The translations under genes were made by a program, and so were the position numbers. Source: Spiribacter sp. 1M189 (lineage in GTDB: Bacteria; Pseudomonadota; Gammaproteobacteria; Nitrococcales; Nitrococcaceae). Taken from it: a stretch of DNA of 64,000 nt. Location of the stretch: contig NZ_JBAKFF010000001.1 of NCBI RefSeq assembly GCF_040838345.1, positions 806,001 through 870,000 on the forward strand. The letters run 5' to 3'. Position 1 is the stretch's first letter. Each line of letters begins with the position of its first letter. Of the stretch, positions 8,390 through 18,602 are shown piece after piece. The notes below the pieces were generated by a model that was given only the letters and a program-made list of their open reading frames with translations, ran no database searches and was not told the DNA's origin.

Positions 8390-9034
8390 ATGAGCGATGA
8401 GACTCGACGCAAGGCCTTGCTGGTCGTCGATATGCAGCCCGATTTCATGGAAGGCGGGGCGCTGGCCACCGAGGACGGCAGCTCGATCATCCCGGCGGTC
8501 CGCGAGCTCATGCTGAGCGGACGCTACAGCGACATCGCCGCCACCCAGGACTGGCATCCGCCGGGCCATGTCTCCTTCGCCAATACGCACGATGCGGAGC
8601 CCTTCAGCGTGATCTCACTCTACGGGCATGATCAGGTGCTCTGGCCGGATCACTGTGTTCAGACCACGCCCGGGGCCGAGCTTCACGCCGACCTGCCCTG
8701 GGAAATGGCCAGTGTCATCATCCGCAAGGGCGAAGACCCCTGGGTGGACAGCTACAGCGGCTTTCTCAACAACTGGAACAGCAACGGCGAGCGGCCGGCC
8801 ACCGGACTGGCCGGCTGGCTTCGCGACCGCGGCATCACCGCCGTCGACTGCTGCGGACTCGCGCGGGATTACTGCCTGAAATGGACGGCCCTCGACGGCG
8901 CCGCCGCTGGCTTCGAGACCGGCTTCCTCTGGGACCTCACCCGACCGGTGGACGGCAACGGCGACCCGGACGTGCGTACCGACCTGGATCAGGCCGGCGT
9001 GCGGGTGATCCGCGGCAACGGACTGGGCGACTGA
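8390..9034 (+). CDS. pncA: Nicotinamidase
   Basis: Hydrolyses nicotinamide to nicotinate and ammonia for NAD salvage. The 214-residue isochorismatase-like fold shows the catalytic Asp14 (VVDMQPDF), metal ligands Asp54 and His56 (QDWHP) with His88 in PDHC, Lys113 (IIRKGED) and the nucleophile Cys155 in CCGLARDYC. ATG 8390 has a GGAG ribosome site nine bases upstream; the other in-frame ATG at 8375 has none. It faces prfC end to end with only 23 bases between stops, containing a short GC hairpin. The nicotinamide rather than pyrazinamide role is inferred from family. Confidence 0.92.
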   Translation: MSDETRRKALLVVDMQPDFMEGGALATEDGSSIIPAVRELMLSGRYSDIAATQDWHPPGHVSFANTHDAEPFSVISLYGHDQVLWPDHCVQTTPGAELHADLPWEMASVIIRKGEDPWVDSYSGFLNNWNSNGERPATGLAGWLRDRGITAVDCCGLARDYCLKWTALDGAAAGFETGFLWDLTRPVDGNGDPDVRTDLDQAGVRVIRGNGLGD

Positions 9035-9042
9035 TCGGCCGG

Positions 9043-9057
9043 CCCCGGCGTCCGGGG
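9043..9057. terminator. Short GC hairpin between convergent pncA and prfC
   Basis: CCCCGG (9043-9048) and CCGGGG (9052-9057) form a six-base perfect stem with a three-base loop in the only gap between the two stops. There is no T tract on either strand, so terminator activity is a guess. Confidence 0.3.
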
Positions 9058-10644
9058 TCAGTGTTCGCGTGTGGCCCGGAATTCGATGTCGGGCCAGCGC
9101 TCCTCGGTCAGCTGCAGGTTGACCCGTGACGGCGCGATGTAGGTCAGTGCCCCCGAGACATCCTCGGCCAGGTTCTCCTGCTGGCGGTCCCGGAAACGGG
9201 CCAGTTGCTTCGGGTCGTCGCTGTCGACCCAGCGGGCGGTGGAGACGCCGACCGGCTCGAACTGGCAGTCAACGCCGTACTCGCTCTTCAGCCGGAAGGC
9301 GACGACGTCGAACTGCAGCGCCCCCACCGCCCCGACGATCAGGTCATTACTGACCAGCGGCCGGAACAGCTGCGAGGCGCCCTCCTCGCAGAGCTCAACC
9401 AGGCCCTTCTGCAGCGCCTTCATGCGCATGGGATCCCGCAGCACCGCCCGGCGGAAGAGCTCCGGGGCAAAGTTCGGGATACCCGCGAACTTAAGCGCCT
9501 CGCCCTGGGTGAACGTGTCCCCGATGCGGATCGTTCCATGGTTGTGCAGCCCGATGATGTCCCCCGGATAGGCGGTTTCCACATGGTCCCGATCCGACGC
9601 GAGGAAGGTGATGGCGTTGGCGATCTTCACATCCTTGCCGATACGCACATGGCGGACTTTCATGCCGCGCTCGAAGGCGCCGGAGCAGACCCGCATGAAG
9701 GCGATGCGATCGCGATGATTGGGGTCCATGTTGGCCTGGATCTTGAAAACAAAACCACTCAGCGTGGTCTCCTCGGGCTCGACAACCCGCGACTCAGTCT
9801 CGCGTGGCTGGGGCGGCGGGGCATGCTCGACAAACCGATCAAGCAGCTCACGCAGGCCGAAATTATTGATCGCCGAGCCAAAGAATACCGGCGTGAGCTC
9901 GCCGGCGAGATAGGCCGCCTGATCGAAGGCATTGCCCGCCTCGCGCACCAGCTCGACCTCGTCGCGCAGCTCCTGCGCCTGGTCACCGAGCACTTCATCA
10001 AGGCGCGGGTTATCCAGTCCGTCGATGGATTCGCCCTGCTGGATGCCGCCGTCGTGGTGGGCATCGTAGAGATGCACTCGATCGTCCAGCAGATGGAAGA
10101 CGCCGCGAAAGCGCTTGCCCATGCCAATGGGCCAGGTCACCGGGGCGCAGCGGATCTTCAGGATCCGCTCGACCTCGTCCATCAGGTCCATGGGGTCCCG
10201 GCCCTCGCGGTCGAGCTTGTTCATGAAGGTCATGATCGGTGTGGTCCGCAACCGGCAGACCTCCATCAGTTTGATGGTCCGGTCCTCAACGCCCTTCGCC
10301 GCATCGATCACCATCAGCGCCGAGTCCACCGCGGTCAGGGTGCGGTAGGTGTCCTCGGAGAAGTCCTCATGGCCGGGCGTGTCGAGCAGATTGACGATGC
10401 GCTCGCGGTAAGGGAACTGCATGACCGAGGACGTCACCGAGATGCCCCGCTCCTTCTCGAGCTCCATCCAGTCGGAGGTGGCATGACGGTTGGACTTGCG
10501 CCCCTTGACCGTCCCCGCGAGCTGGATGGCGCCACCGAAGAGCAGGAGCTTCTCGGTCACCGTGGTCTTGCCGGCATCAGGATGGGAGATGATGGCGAAA
10601 GTGCGACGGCGGGCCGCCTCGCGGGCAATGATGTTGTCTGACAT
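9058..10644 (-). CDS. prfC: Peptide chain release factor 3
   Basis: Translational GTPase of 528 residues that recycles RF1/RF2 from ribosomes after peptide release. G-domain motifs are visible: HPDAGKTT (P-loop variant typical of RF3), the DTPGHEDF switch II motif and [13 protein letters not shown]. Domains II and III follow at about 300-528, matching the family length. ATG 10644 ([14 protein letters not shown]) is the standard RF3 start; an upstream in-frame extension to 10800 has no family support. It diverges from ycgN across a 112-base gap. Confidence 0.96.
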   Translation of the reverse strand: MSDNIIAREAARRRTFAIISHPDAGKTTVTEKLLLFGGAIQLAGTVKGRKSNRHATSDWMELEKERGISVTSSVMQFPYRERIVNLLDTPGHEDFSEDTYRTLTAVDSALMVIDAAKGVEDRTIKLMEVCRLRTTPIMTFMNKLDREGRDPMDLMDEVERILKIRCAPVTWPIGMGKRFRGVFHLLDDRVHLYDAHHDGGIQQGESIDGLDNPRLDEVLGDQAQELRDEVELVREAGNAFDQAAYLAGELTPVFFGSAINNFGLRELLDRFVEHAPPPQPRETESRVVEPEETTLSGFVFKIQANMDPNHRDRIAFMRVCSGAFERGMKVRHVRIGKDVKIANAITFLASDRDHVETAYPGDIIGLHNHGTIRIGDTFTQGEALKFAGIPNFAPELFRRAVLRDPMRMKALQKGLVELCEEGASQLFRPLVSNDLIVGAVGALQFDVVAFRLKSEYGVDCQFEPVGVSTARWVDSDDPKQLARFRDRQQENLAEDVSGALTYIAPSRVNLQLTEERWPDIEFRATREH

Positions 10645-10756
10645 TAATGCTGGATGCTGTTCGATGCAGGTTGGCCCGACACGACCCGGTCGAGCCACGA
10701 TGGTTCGCCAGTCATTATGCCGGAAAAGCTCACGAATTTGACCCGGGCGGTTTACA

Positions 10757-11221
10757 ATGGGGGCTGTGATTTCGAATACGGCACCATTCTGGCAACGCAA
10801 GACGCTGGCCGAGCTCTCCTGGCCGGAATGGGAAGCGCTCTGCGACGGCTGCGGTCAATGCTGCCGCCACAAGCTCGAGGACGCCGACACCGGCGAGGTG
10901 TTCCCGACGCGGGTGGCCTGTCAGCTTCTCGACACGCATGATTGCCGTTGCAGCGACTATGACAACCGCCACGCCGCGGTGCCGGACTGCATCCAGCTCA
11001 CCGTGGAGAAGGTGGCCCGCTTCGACTGGCTGCCGGCCAGCTGCGCCTATCGCCGGCTTCATGAGGGACGCGACCTGGCCTGGTGGCATCCGCTGGTATC
11101 CGGCGACCCGGAAACGGTGCACGAGGCGGGGATATCCGTGCGGGGTGAACTGGTCAACGAGAAAGCGCTCGGCGACAACGCGGCGCTCGAGGATTACGTG
11201 GAGGAGACGCCATGGACATGA
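10757..11221 (+). CDS. YcgN family (UPF0260) cysteine-cluster protein
   Basis: A 154-residue protein of the YcgN/UPF0260 family with a conserved cysteine cluster: [11 protein letters not shown] near residues 29-39, further cysteines in [14 protein letters not shown], and CIQLT. The pattern suggests metal (probably zinc or iron) binding, but the biochemical role is not established. ATG 10757 is used. The stop overlaps the start of dxs by ten bases, so the two genes are very likely co-translated. This partner differs from the common xseB-ispA-dxs arrangement in gammaproteobacteria. Confidence 0.88.
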   Translation: MGAVISNTAPFWQRKTLAELSWPEWEALCDGCGQCCRHKLEDADTGEVFPTRVACQLLDTHDCRCSDYDNRHAAVPDCIQLTVEKVARFDWLPASCAYRRLHEGRDLAWWHPLVSGDPETVHEAGISVRGELVNEKALGDNAALEDYVEETPWT

Positions 11222-13101
11222 GTGCCTACCCGCTTCTGGAGGGGATCGACGAGCCGGCCCACCTGCGGGAACTGCCCCAGGGCCAGCTGCCGCGCCTCAC
11301 CGAGCAGCTCAGGGACTTCCTGCTTGAGAGCGTCGCCCGCTCCGGGGGGCACCTGGCGGCTGGGCTCGGCGCGGTGGAGCTCACCGTCGCGCTGCATTAC
11401 GTGCTCAACACCCCCTACGACCGGCTGGTCTGGGATGTCGGCCATCAGTGCTATCCCCACAAGATCCTCACCGGACGGCGGCGAGAGATCAGCCGGGTGC
11501 GCAAGATCGATGGCCCGGCGGGCTTCCCGGTGCGCGACGAAAGCCCCTACGACACGTTTGGCGTCGGCCACTCCAGCACCGCGATCAGCGCCGCCCTCGG
11601 CATGGCGCTCGCGAGCCGCAACCGGGGCGATCAGCGCAAGACCTGCGCGGTCATCGGCGATGGCGGCCTGACCGCCGGCGAGGCGTTCGAGGCGCTCAAC
11701 CATGCCGGCGACGTCCGCCCCGACCTGCTCGTCGTCCTCAACGATAATGAAATGTCCATCTCCGAGAATGTCGGTGCGCTCAACAAGACCTTCGCCCGGC
11801 TGCTCGCCGGCGGGGTCTACGGCAACTTCCGCGCCGAGGCGAAGAACATGCTCGAACATATGCCCACCCCCATGCGCGAATTCGCCAAACTGGCTGAGGA
11901 ACACGTCAAGGGCATGCTGGTACCGGGCACCTTCTTCGAGGAACTCGGCTTCCAGTACTTCGGCCCGGTGGACGGCCATGACGTCGACGAGCTGGTGACC
12001 GTCCTCGGCCGGCTGCGCGAGATGGACGGCCCACGGATCCTTCACTGCGTCACCCGTAAGGGCAAGGGCTACGCCAAGGCAGAGGCCAATCCCATCGCCT
12101 ACCACGGCGTGAAGGCCTTCGACCCGGCCGCGGGCCTCAAGTCATCGGCCGAGCCGGCGCCACCCACCTACACCGAGGTGTTCAGTGACTGGCTCTGCGA
12201 CATGGCCGAGCAGGAACCCCGGCTCTGGGGTATTACCCCGGCCATGCGCGAGGGCTCGGGGCTTGTGGAATTCGCCAGGCGTTTCCCCGACCGGTATCTG
12301 GACACCGCCATTGCCGAACAGCATGCCGTGACGCTGGCCGGCGGTCTGGCCTGCGAGGGCGAGAAGCCGGTGCTCGCCATCTACTCGACTTTCCTGCAGC
12401 GCGGCTATGACCAGCTCATCCACGACATCGCCCTGCAGAATCTGCCGGTGCTCTTCGCGCTGGACCGCGCCGGGCTCGTCGGCGCCGATGGCGCGACGCA
12501 TCATGGCGTGTTCGATTTCAGTTACATGCGCTGCCTGCCCAACCTCACCATCATGGCGCCGGCGGATGAGCGGGAGTGCCGGCAGATGCTCTCCACCGGC
12601 CTCAGTCTTGATGGCCCGGCCTCGGTGCGCTACCCGCGCGGCAAGGGGCCCGGCGCCGTTCCGGACCAGTCCCTCGAAACCCTGCCGGTGGGTCGTGCCG
12701 AGATCCGGCGTGAGGGCCGGGATGTCGCCCTCCTCGCCTTCGGGACGATGGTTGCGCCGGCCGAGGCCGTCGCCGCGGAGATCGATGCCACCGTGGTCAA
12801 CATGCGCTTCGTGAAGCCGCTGGATGAGGCCTGCATCCGTGAGATCGCCGAGCGGCACGAGCGAATCATCACGCTCGAGGAGAACGTCACCGCCGGCGGT
12901 GCCGGCGCGGGCGTCGCCGAGGCTCTCGCGGCCATGCGGCTCGAGCGCGAGCTGCTGCATATCGGCCTGCCCGACAGCTTCGTACACCACGGTGAGCGCG
13001 ATGAGCAGCTCGAACTGGTTGGCCTCGATACGGCCGGTGTTCGTGACCGGATCGTGGCATGGCTCGGCCGTGAGGTTGTCAGCCCGGTCTCCAGCCAGTA
13101 G
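11212..13101 (+). CDS. dxs: 1-deoxy-D-xylulose-5-phosphate synthase
   Basis: Thiamine-diphosphate enzyme condensing pyruvate with glyceraldehyde-3-phosphate, the first step of the MEP isoprenoid pathway. The 629-residue chain shows [14 protein letters not shown], the ThDP/Mg motif [18 protein letters not shown] with [10 protein letters not shown], the conserved [17 protein letters not shown] with its catalytic Glu, and a transketolase C-terminal domain. Two nearby in-frame ATGs (11212 and 11218) are possible. The gene overlaps ycgN by ten bases and is followed 90 bases later by fabA. No ispA or xseB is adjacent. Confidence 0.96.
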   Translation: MDMSAYPLLEGIDEPAHLRELPQGQLPRLTEQLRDFLLESVARSGGHLAAGLGAVELTVALHYVLNTPYDRLVWDVGHQCYPHKILTGRRREISRVRKIDGPAGFPVRDESPYDTFGVGHSSTAISAALGMALASRNRGDQRKTCAVIGDGGLTAGEAFEALNHAGDVRPDLLVVLNDNEMSISENVGALNKTFARLLAGGVYGNFRAEAKNMLEHMPTPMREFAKLAEEHVKGMLVPGTFFEELGFQYFGPVDGHDVDELVTVLGRLREMDGPRILHCVTRKGKGYAKAEANPIAYHGVKAFDPAAGLKSSAEPAPPTYTEVFSDWLCDMAEQEPRLWGITPAMREGSGLVEFARRFPDRYLDTAIAEQHAVTLAGGLACEGEKPVLAIYSTFLQRGYDQLIHDIALQNLPVLFALDRAGLVGADGATHHGVFDFSYMRCLPNLTIMAPADERECRQMLSTGLSLDGPASVRYPRGKGPGAVPDQSLETLPVGRAEIRREGRDVALLAFGTMVAPAEAVAAEIDATVVNMRFVKPLDEACIREIAERHERIITLEENVTAGGAGAGVAEALAAMRLERELLHIGLPDSFVHHGERDEQLELVGLDTAGVRDRIVAWLGREVVSPVSSQ

Positions 13102-13191
13102 GGTTCAGCGACTTGGAAAGCCCTTCCCCCAATGCCGCCGCACTCCGACATGCCAGGGCCATGTCGCGGGAGTCGTGGCCTGCGGATACCC

Positions 13192-13710
13192 ATGAATCAG
13201 AAATCCAGTTACAACTACGATGAACTGATCGCCTGCGGGCACGGTGAACTGTTTGGCCCGGGCAACCCGCAACTGCCCGTGCCCAACATGCTGATGTTCA
13301 ATGCCATCACGCACATCGACGATGATGGCGGTGAATACGGCAAGGGGCTCATCGAGGCCGAGCTGGCCGTCAAGCCCGATCTTTGGTTCTTCGGCTGCCA
13401 CTTCCCCGGCGATCCGGTCATGCCGGGCTGCCTTGGGCTCGATGCGCTCTGGCAGCTTCTTGGCTTTTATCTCGGCTGGATCGGTGGTCAGGGCAAGGGA
13501 CGCGCGCTCGGCTGCGGCGAGGTCAAGTTCACCGGTCAGATCCTGCCGGATAACGCCGTGGTCAACTATCGGCTGGACGTCAAGCGCGTCATCCGGCGCA
13601 AGCTGTATATGGGGATTGCCGACGGACAGGTCACCGTCGATGGCGAGGTCATCTATCGGGCCATGGACCTGAGAGTCGGTCTATTCCAGAATCCGCAAAG
13701 CAGCCTCTAG
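13192..13710 (+). CDS. fabA: 3-hydroxydecanoyl-ACP dehydratase/isomerase
   Basis: Bifunctional enzyme of anaerobic-type unsaturated fatty acid synthesis: dehydrates 3-hydroxydecanoyl-ACP and isomerises trans-2 to cis-3-decenoyl-ACP. The 172-residue hot-dog fold has active-site His70 in [12 protein letters not shown] and Asp84 in [12 protein letters not shown], as in the well-studied family. ATG 13192 ([12 protein letters not shown]) is the canonical start; a longer frame to 13132 has no family support. The stop codon overlaps the ribosome site of fabB, giving a tight fabA-fabB operon. Confidence 0.96.
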   Translation: MNQKSSYNYDELIACGHGELFGPGNPQLPVPNMLMFNAITHIDDDGGEYGKGLIEAELAVKPDLWFFGCHFPGDPVMPGCLGLDALWQLLGFYLGWIGGQGKGRALGCGEVKFTGQILPDNAVVNYRLDVKRVIRRKLYMGIADGQVTVDGEVIYRAMDLRVGLFQNPQSSL

Positions 13711-13722
13711 GAGGATAGAATC

Positions 13723-14952
13723 TTGCGGCGAGTGGTGGTCACCGGCATGGGCATCGTCTCGTGCCTCGGCAACGACACGGCGACCGTGACCCGCGCCCTG
13801 CGCGAGGGTCGGTCGGGTATTCGTTTCAACGACGCCTATGCGGAGCGTGGCCTGCGGAGTCAGATCGCAGGCCGACCGGATATTGATCTCGACGCGGCGA
13901 TTCCGCGCCGGGCCCGTCGCTTCATGGGCGATGCGGCGGGCTACGCCTATGTGGCCATGCAACAGGCCATCGAGCAAGCTGAACTGCCGGCGGAGTCCGT
14001 CTCCGACCCCCGGACCGGCCTGATCGTCGGCTCTGGTGGCGCCTCTACCGAAAACGTCGTACGCGCCGCGGATACGCTGCGCGAGCGCGGTGTACGCAAG
14101 ATCGGGGCCTTCGCGGTCCCCAAGGTCATGGGCAGCACAACCTCCGCCTGCCTGGCCACCCCGTTTGCCATCAAGGGCGTCAACTACAGTATCTCCTCGG
14201 CCTGCGCCACGAGTGCACACTGCATCGGGGCGGCCATGGAGCAGATCCAGCTCGGCAAGCAGGATGTGGTCTTCGCCGGCGGTGGCGAGGAAGAGCACTG
14301 GAGCCTGACCATGCTCTTTGATGCGATGGGTGCCCTTTCCACGAGCTACAACGAGACGCCGGAACGGGCCTCAAGGCCCTTCGACCGTGACCGCGACGGC
14401 TTCGTGATCGCCGGTGGCGGCGGCATGCTGGTACTGGAATCCCTCGACCATGCACAAGCCCGTGGCGCGCCGATCCTCGCCGAGCTGGTGGGCTATGCGG
14501 CCACCTCGGATGGCTATGACATGGTGGCGCCCTCCGGTGAGGGTGCGCAGCGCTGCCTCGCCGAAACGCTGCGAATGGCCGAAGCGGGCCATGACCAGCC
14601 GGTGGATTACGTGAATGCCCACGGTACAAGCACCCCGGCTGGAGATATCACCGAGCTGCGGGCCCTTGAGGCGGTTTTTGGCGAGTCGATGCCGCCGGTG
14701 AGCTCAACGAAGTCGCTGACCGGTCATTCCCTGGGCGCCGCCGGTGTCCAGGAGGCGATCTACAGCCTGCTCATGATGCAGGGCAGCTTCATCGCAGGCA
14801 CAGCGAATGTCGAGAACCTCGACCCGGATGCCGAGGGCTACCCGGTGGTGACCGAAACCCAGGCGGACCAGTCACTGGACCTGGTACTCAGCAACAGCTT
14901 CGGCTTCGGCGGCACCAATGCGACGCTGGCGTTCCGCCGATATGGGGACTGA
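13723..14952 (+). CDS. fabB: 3-oxoacyl-ACP synthase I (TTG start)
   Basis: Beta-ketoacyl-ACP synthase I, elongating the cis-3-decenoyl-ACP made by FabA. The 409-residue thiolase-fold protein has the nucleophile Cys161 in [12 protein letters not shown] and the two catalytic histidines in [11 protein letters not shown] and [12 protein letters not shown]. The start is the TTG at 13723 ([12 protein letters not shown]), preceded at optimal distance by TAGGAGGAT, whose TAG is the fabA stop. No ATG fits the conserved N-terminus. The fabA-fabB pair is the standard gammaproteobacterial set for unsaturated fatty acids. Confidence 0.95.
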   Translation: MRRVVVTGMGIVSCLGNDTATVTRALREGRSGIRFNDAYAERGLRSQIAGRPDIDLDAAIPRRARRFMGDAAGYAYVAMQQAIEQAELPAESVSDPRTGLIVGSGGASTENVVRAADTLRERGVRKIGAFAVPKVMGSTTSACLATPFAIKGVNYSISSACATSAHCIGAAMEQIQLGKQDVVFAGGGEEEHWSLTMLFDAMGALSTSYNETPERASRPFDRDRDGFVIAGGGGMLVLESLDHAQARGAPILAELVGYAATSDGYDMVAPSGEGAQRCLAETLRMAEAGHDQPVDYVNAHGTSTPAGDITELRALEAVFGESMPPVSSTKSLTGHSLGAAGVQEAIYSLLMMQGSFIAGTANVENLDPDAEGYPVVTETQADQSLDLVLSNSFGFGGTNATLAFRRYGD

Positions 14953-14990
14953 CGTCCGGGGAAAACGGATCAACCGCAGGGGATAACGCC

Positions 14991-15698
14991 TCAGACGAGG
15001 TGCCGTCCCCCGTCGAGGCCGATGCTGCGCCCCGTGATGTAGGGGTTGTCCAGAAGGAACTGTATCGTGCGAACGGCGGCCTCTTCGCCCGGCGCGATGC
15101 CCAGCAGGGATTTCTTCAGGGCTTTTTCCCGGTAGGCCTCGCTGTCTCCCTCGTTGAACATGATCAACGCCGGCGCAATGCTGTTCACCTTCACCCTGGG
15201 TGCCATCAGACGCGCGAACGACAGCGTCAGATTGTTCAGCGCTGCCTTGCTGGCAGCGTAGGCAATATGCTTCGCGCTGCCTCTCTCGACGACGTAGTCG
15301 GTCATGTGGACGATGTCCGCGACCGACTCGCTGTTTTCAAGTAACTGTCGACAGGCGAGATTGATGCGATAAGGCGTCATGGCGTGAATCTGCATCATCG
15401 TCGTCATCACCTCGGCAGGATCCGAGTCCGGGCTTTCCGGCAGCCAGTCCGAGGCGTTGTGAATGATCGCCCGGAGGGTGACCGTTTCTTCCTTGAGGCG
15501 GTTGAGAAAGTGCTCGATACCCTGGTCGGTGCCGAAATCGGCGTGGAGGCAACGGGCGCCGGCCTCCGCCAGCTCATCCACCGCAGGCCGACGGGTGCGA
15601 TAGGTGGCAATGACGGGGAGGTCCTGTTCGAGGCAGTGCTTCGCGAACGCGAGCCCGATGCGCTGACCCGCACCGGTGATCAGGATGGGGGAAGTCAT
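14991..15698 (-). CDS. folM: Dihydromonapterin/dihydrofolate reductase
   Basis: SDR-family pteridine reductase of 235 residues, expected to reduce dihydromonapterin (and dihydrofolate weakly) with NADPH. The nucleotide motif reads TGAGQRIGLAFA, the FolM/pteridine-reductase variant of TGxxxGIG; HNASDW replaces NNAG, and the active-site pair appears in IAYAASKAALNN (Tyr, Lys). The C-terminus ends GRSIGLDGGRHLV, as in FolM. ATG 15698 is chosen over 15728 because the family starts with the beta strand SPILITG. It lies downstream of the three tRNA genes on the same strand. Confidence 0.88.
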   Translation of the reverse strand: MTSPILITGAGQRIGLAFAKHCLEQDLPVIATYRTRRPAVDELAEAGARCLHADFGTDQGIEHFLNRLKEETVTLRAIIHNASDWLPESPDSDPAEVMTTMMQIHAMTPYRINLACRQLLENSESVADIVHMTDYVVERGSAKHIAYAASKAALNNLTLSFARLMAPRVKVNSIAPALIMFNEGDSEAYREKALKKSLLGIAPGEEAAVRTIQFLLDNPYITGRSIGLDGGRHLV

Positions 15699-15760
15699 TG
15701 GCTGCTCCGGTTGATGGCTGTCGCGCAACCCTTGTCCTGCAGTCGCTGCAAATCAAGTGA

Positions 15761-15845
15761 TGGTGCCCGGAGTGGGACTCGAACCCACACGGCCGAAGCC
15801 TCGGGATTTTAAGTCCCGTGCGTCTACCAGTTCCGCCATCCGGGC
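15761..15845 (-). tRNA. tRNA-Leu (anticodon TAA)
   Basis: An 85-base class II tRNA read on the minus strand, starting GCCCGGATGG and ending in encoded CCA. The acceptor stem GCCCGG pairs with CCGGGC, the anticodon loop is CTTAAAA (anticodon TAA), a variable arm is present, and GGTTCGAGTCC is the T arm. It is the last of the Gly-Cys-Leu tRNA cluster, matching the glyW-cysT-leuZ order of enteric bacteria downstream of pgsA. Confidence 0.96.
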
Positions 15846-15852
15846 GAAGGAC

Positions 15853-15926
15853 TGGAGGCTAGGGCCGGAATCGAACCGGCGTACACGGCTTTGCAGGCCG
15901 CTGCATCACCACTCTGCCACCTAGCC
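15853..15926 (-). tRNA. tRNA-Cys (anticodon GCA)
   Basis: A 74-base tRNA beginning GGCTAGGTGG and ending TCCA with CCA encoded. The anticodon loop is CTGCAAA (GCA) and the T arm contains GGTTCGATTCC. It lies seven bases from tRNA-Leu, so both are on one transcript, but a hairpin terminator separates it from tRNA-Gly. Confidence 0.96.
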
Positions 15927-15929
15927 ATC

Positions 15930-15958
15930 AAAAAACCCCGACCGCGGACGATCGGGGT
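15930..15958 (-). terminator. Terminator-like hairpin between tRNA-Gly and tRNA-Cys
   Basis: Read on the minus strand, ACCCCGA (15958-15952) pairs with TCGGGGT (15941-15935) and is followed by a run of six T. It lies inside the tRNA cluster, eight bases past tRNA-Gly, and so could stop or attenuate transcription before tRNA-Cys and tRNA-Leu. Confidence 0.75.
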
Positions 15959-15966
15959 GATCTGTC

Positions 15967-16042
<76 letters not shown>

Positions 16043-16089
16043 GTCGCAGATCACTATTCTAGTGAGAGCCGCTTTTCTGTCAACCCTGA

Positions 16090-16677
16090 CTATTCCGATT
16101 CGCGGTCATTGCCGGATGTCTCGATACCATCCAGCGTCCGCAGGGCAGCGCCGAGATACAGCACCATGGAATAGAGCGTGAGCCCCGCGGCGATGTACAG
16201 CAGGACCAGGCCAACCGGCCAGCTCGGAATACCGGCAATCTCGTGGCGGTAGAGGAGCAGCACGATGGCCACCATCTGCGCCGCCGTCTTCACCTTGCCG
16301 GCCATGCCGACCGCCACACTGGATCGCTGACCGAGCTCGGCCATCCACTCCCGCAGTGCCGAGACCGCGATCTCGCGCCCGATGATGATCGCCGCCGGTA
16401 CCGCGGTCAGTGCCGTCGGTGCCTCCACGACGACGATAATCAGTGCGATCGCCACGATGAGCTTGTCGGCCACCGGGTCGAGGAAGGCGCCGAAGGGTGA
16501 GACCTGGTTCCAGCGGCGCGCCAGGAAGCCGTCCAGCCAGTCCGTGAAGCTCGCCAGCGCGAACACAATCGCCGCGGCCGCGTTCGCCCAGGGCGCGGGC
16601 AGCAGAAAGAGCAATCCCAGCACTGGGATCATCAGGATCCGCAACCAGGTGAGGATGTTCGGCAGGGTCATTTCCAT
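16090..16677 (-). CDS. pgsA: CDP-diacylglycerol-glycerol-3-phosphate 3-phosphatidyltransferase
   Basis: Inner-membrane enzyme making phosphatidylglycerophosphate, the committed step to phosphatidylglycerol and cardiolipin. The 195-residue chain carries the CDP-alcohol phosphotransferase signature DG-x2-AR-x8-G-x3-D-x3-D, seen as DGFLAR then GAFLDPVADK, and several hydrophobic helices. The start is ATG 16677 or ATG 16671; both give a normal PgsA N-terminus (TLPNILTWLRI), whereas the frame upstream overlaps uvrC and is not conserved. It follows uvrC by 25 bases and precedes tRNA-Gly, the classical uvrC-pgsA-tRNA synteny. Confidence 0.95.
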   Translation of the reverse strand: MEMTLPNILTWLRILMIPVLGLLFLLPAPWANAAAAIVFALASFTDWLDGFLARRWNQVSPFGAFLDPVADKLIVAIALIIVVVEAPTALTAVPAAIIIGREIAVSALREWMAELGQRSSVAVGMAGKVKTAAQMVAIVLLLYRHEIAGIPSWPVGLVLLYIAAGLTLYSMVLYLGAALRTLDGIETSGNDRESE

Positions 16678-16702
16678 GGCTTTGAGCCTATCACGCCGTC
16701 GG

Positions 16703-18523
16703 TTACCCGTTGAGGTGTCCGTGAATGCGTTCGGCAAGTGCCGTGCTGATGCCGGGTACCCGGGAGAGATCCTCAACCCCCGCCCGCTTGATGCCCTTGA
16801 GCCCACCGAACTGCTTCATCAGCGCCTGTCGGCGTTTTGGACCCAACCCGGCGATCTCCTCCAGGCTCGACTGATTGCGGGATTTACCACGGCGACTGCG
16901 ATGGCCGGTAATCGCGAAACGATGCGCCTCATCACGCACCTGCTGGAGCAGATGCAGCCCCGGTGACTCCGGTGCCAGGCGGATGCTGTCCGGTCGGCCG
17001 GCCACCAGCAGCACTTCCTCTCCGGCCCGGCGCCTTGGACCCTTGGCGATGCCCACCGGCATCACGCCCTCGATCTGCAGATCCTCCAGCACCCCCTCGG
17101 CCTGTCGCAGCTGTCCCTCGCCGCCATCGATCAGGAGCAGGTCCGGGGTGGTACCCTCCCCCTCGCGGAGTCGCCGGAAGCGGCGTTCCAGGGCCTGGTG
17201 CATCGCCGCGTAGTCGTCCCCGCCGGTAATGCCTTCAATGTTGAAACGCCGGTAGTCGTCCTTGATGGCGCCCTCGCGCCCGAAGACCACGCAGGAGGCG
17301 ACCGTCGCCTCGCCACGGGTATGACTGATATCGAAACACTCGATGCGCTCGGGGATCTCGTCCAGCGAGAGCGCCTGCTGTAGATCCTCGAAGCGCCGTT
17401 CCATGATCGCCTCGCTGTCCATGCGGGCGCTGAGCGCATGCTCCGCGTTGCGCTCGGCCATATCCATCCAACGACGCCGGTCGCCACGCAGGCGCGAGGC
17501 GATCCGCACCCGATGGCCCGCATCATGGCCGAGGGCCTCCTCCAGGACTTCCCCGTCGGTCAGTTCATGACTGACCAGCAACTCCCCCGGCGTCGTCTCG
17601 CCGAGATAATGGCGGGCAATAAAGGCGTAGAGGATCTCCTGCGGTGTTGTCTCGGGGGGTGTGCGCGGGAAATAGGTCTGATTGCCCAGGTTCTGGCCGT
17701 CACGGATCACGAACACCTGCACGCAGGCCAGATTCTCGCGCAGCCGGCAGGCGATCACATCCACATCCCCGCGCGCCCCGGAGACATACTGGCGTTCCTG
17801 GATCCGGCGCAGGCTGGTGATGCGATCCCGAAGCCTGGCCGCCTGCTCGAAATCCAGCGCCTCGGCGGACGCCTCCATGCGCCCGACCAGTTCATCGACC
17901 ACCTCGTTGCTCTGCCCCGAGAGAAACATCTCGACATGGCGGACGTCCCGGGCGTAGTCCGCCTTGCTGATGTAGCCCACACACGGCGCCGTACAACGGC
18001 CGATCTGGTACTGCAGGCAGGGCCGCGAGCGATGCCGATAGAAGCTGTCCCGACACTGGCGCACGGGAAAGACCTTCTGCAGATGATTGAGTGTCTCACG
18101 CACTGCGCCGGATGAGGGAAACGGACCGAAATGGCGCCCCTCCCCCCGCCGCTGACCACGATGGAAGGACAGCCGCGGGAAATCCTGCTGCGTCGAGAGA
18201 TGGATATAGGGGTAGCTCTTGTCGTCGCGCAGCAGAACGTTATACCGCGGTCGATGCTCCTTGATGAGGTTGTTCTCGAGAATCAGCGCCTCGGCCTCGG
18301 TATGGGTGACCGTGACCTGAAGGTCGGCCACCTGGCCCACCAGGGCCTGGGTCTTGGCATTGTGGGCGCCCTTGCGGAAATAACTGCTCACCCGGCGTTT
18401 GAGGTTGCGCGCCTTGCCGACATAAATCACCGTGCCGGTGTCATCGAACATGCGATAGACACCCGGCCCCGTCGGCAGGGTCTTGAGCACCGGATCCGGA
18501 TCGAAACGACGGCTCTGAGTCAT
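16703..18523 (-). CDS. uvrC: UvrABC system protein C (excinuclease)
   Basis: Nucleotide excision repair nuclease that makes both incisions around a lesion with UvrB. The 606 residues show the expected order: GIY-YIG nuclease domain (GPGVYRMF, then VIYVGKARNLKRRVSSYF, about 18-50), Cys-rich segment (PCLQYQIGRCTAPC), UVR motif near 200-235, RNase H-like domain (FDISHTRGE and LLIDGGEGQLRQA, about 390-500) and C-terminal helix-hairpin-helix pair (IAGLGPKRRQALMKQFGG). ATG 18523 is the family start. First gene of the uvrC-pgsA-tRNA cluster. Confidence 0.97.
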   Translation of the reverse strand: MTQSRRFDPDPVLKTLPTGPGVYRMFDDTGTVIYVGKARNLKRRVSSYFRKGAHNAKTQALVGQVADLQVTVTHTEAEALILENNLIKEHRPRYNVLLRDDKSYPYIHLSTQQDFPRLSFHRGQRRGEGRHFGPFPSSGAVRETLNHLQKVFPVRQCRDSFYRHRSRPCLQYQIGRCTAPCVGYISKADYARDVRHVEMFLSGQSNEVVDELVGRMEASAEALDFEQAARLRDRITSLRRIQERQYVSGARGDVDVIACRLRENLACVQVFVIRDGQNLGNQTYFPRTPPETTPQEILYAFIARHYLGETTPGELLVSHELTDGEVLEEALGHDAGHRVRIASRLRGDRRRWMDMAERNAEHALSARMDSEAIMERRFEDLQQALSLDEIPERIECFDISHTRGEATVASCVVFGREGAIKDDYRRFNIEGITGGDDYAAMHQALERRFRRLREGEGTTPDLLLIDGGEGQLRQAEGVLEDLQIEGVMPVGIAKGPRRRAGEEVLLVAGRPDSIRLAPESPGLHLLQQVRDEAHRFAITGHRSRRGKSRNQSSLEEIAGLGPKRRQALMKQFGGLKGIKRAGVEDLSRVPGISTALAERIHGHLNG

Positions 18524-18602
18524 GACGCCATTCTAGCGCGGCGGGCGGGAGGCCGATCCAGTCGTCTGACCGCCCCCCGTCCGCCGCATGGTCGATCAGG
18601 GC

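Noticed and set aside
9205-10641. A 478-codon open frame on the plus strand
   Set aside because: It is antisense to prfC, whose protein is clearly conserved; the long frame results from high GC and third-position bias.
18540-18600. GC-rich inverted sequence between fumC and uvrC
   Set aside because: The stem is imperfect and lacks a T tract; not convincing as a terminator.
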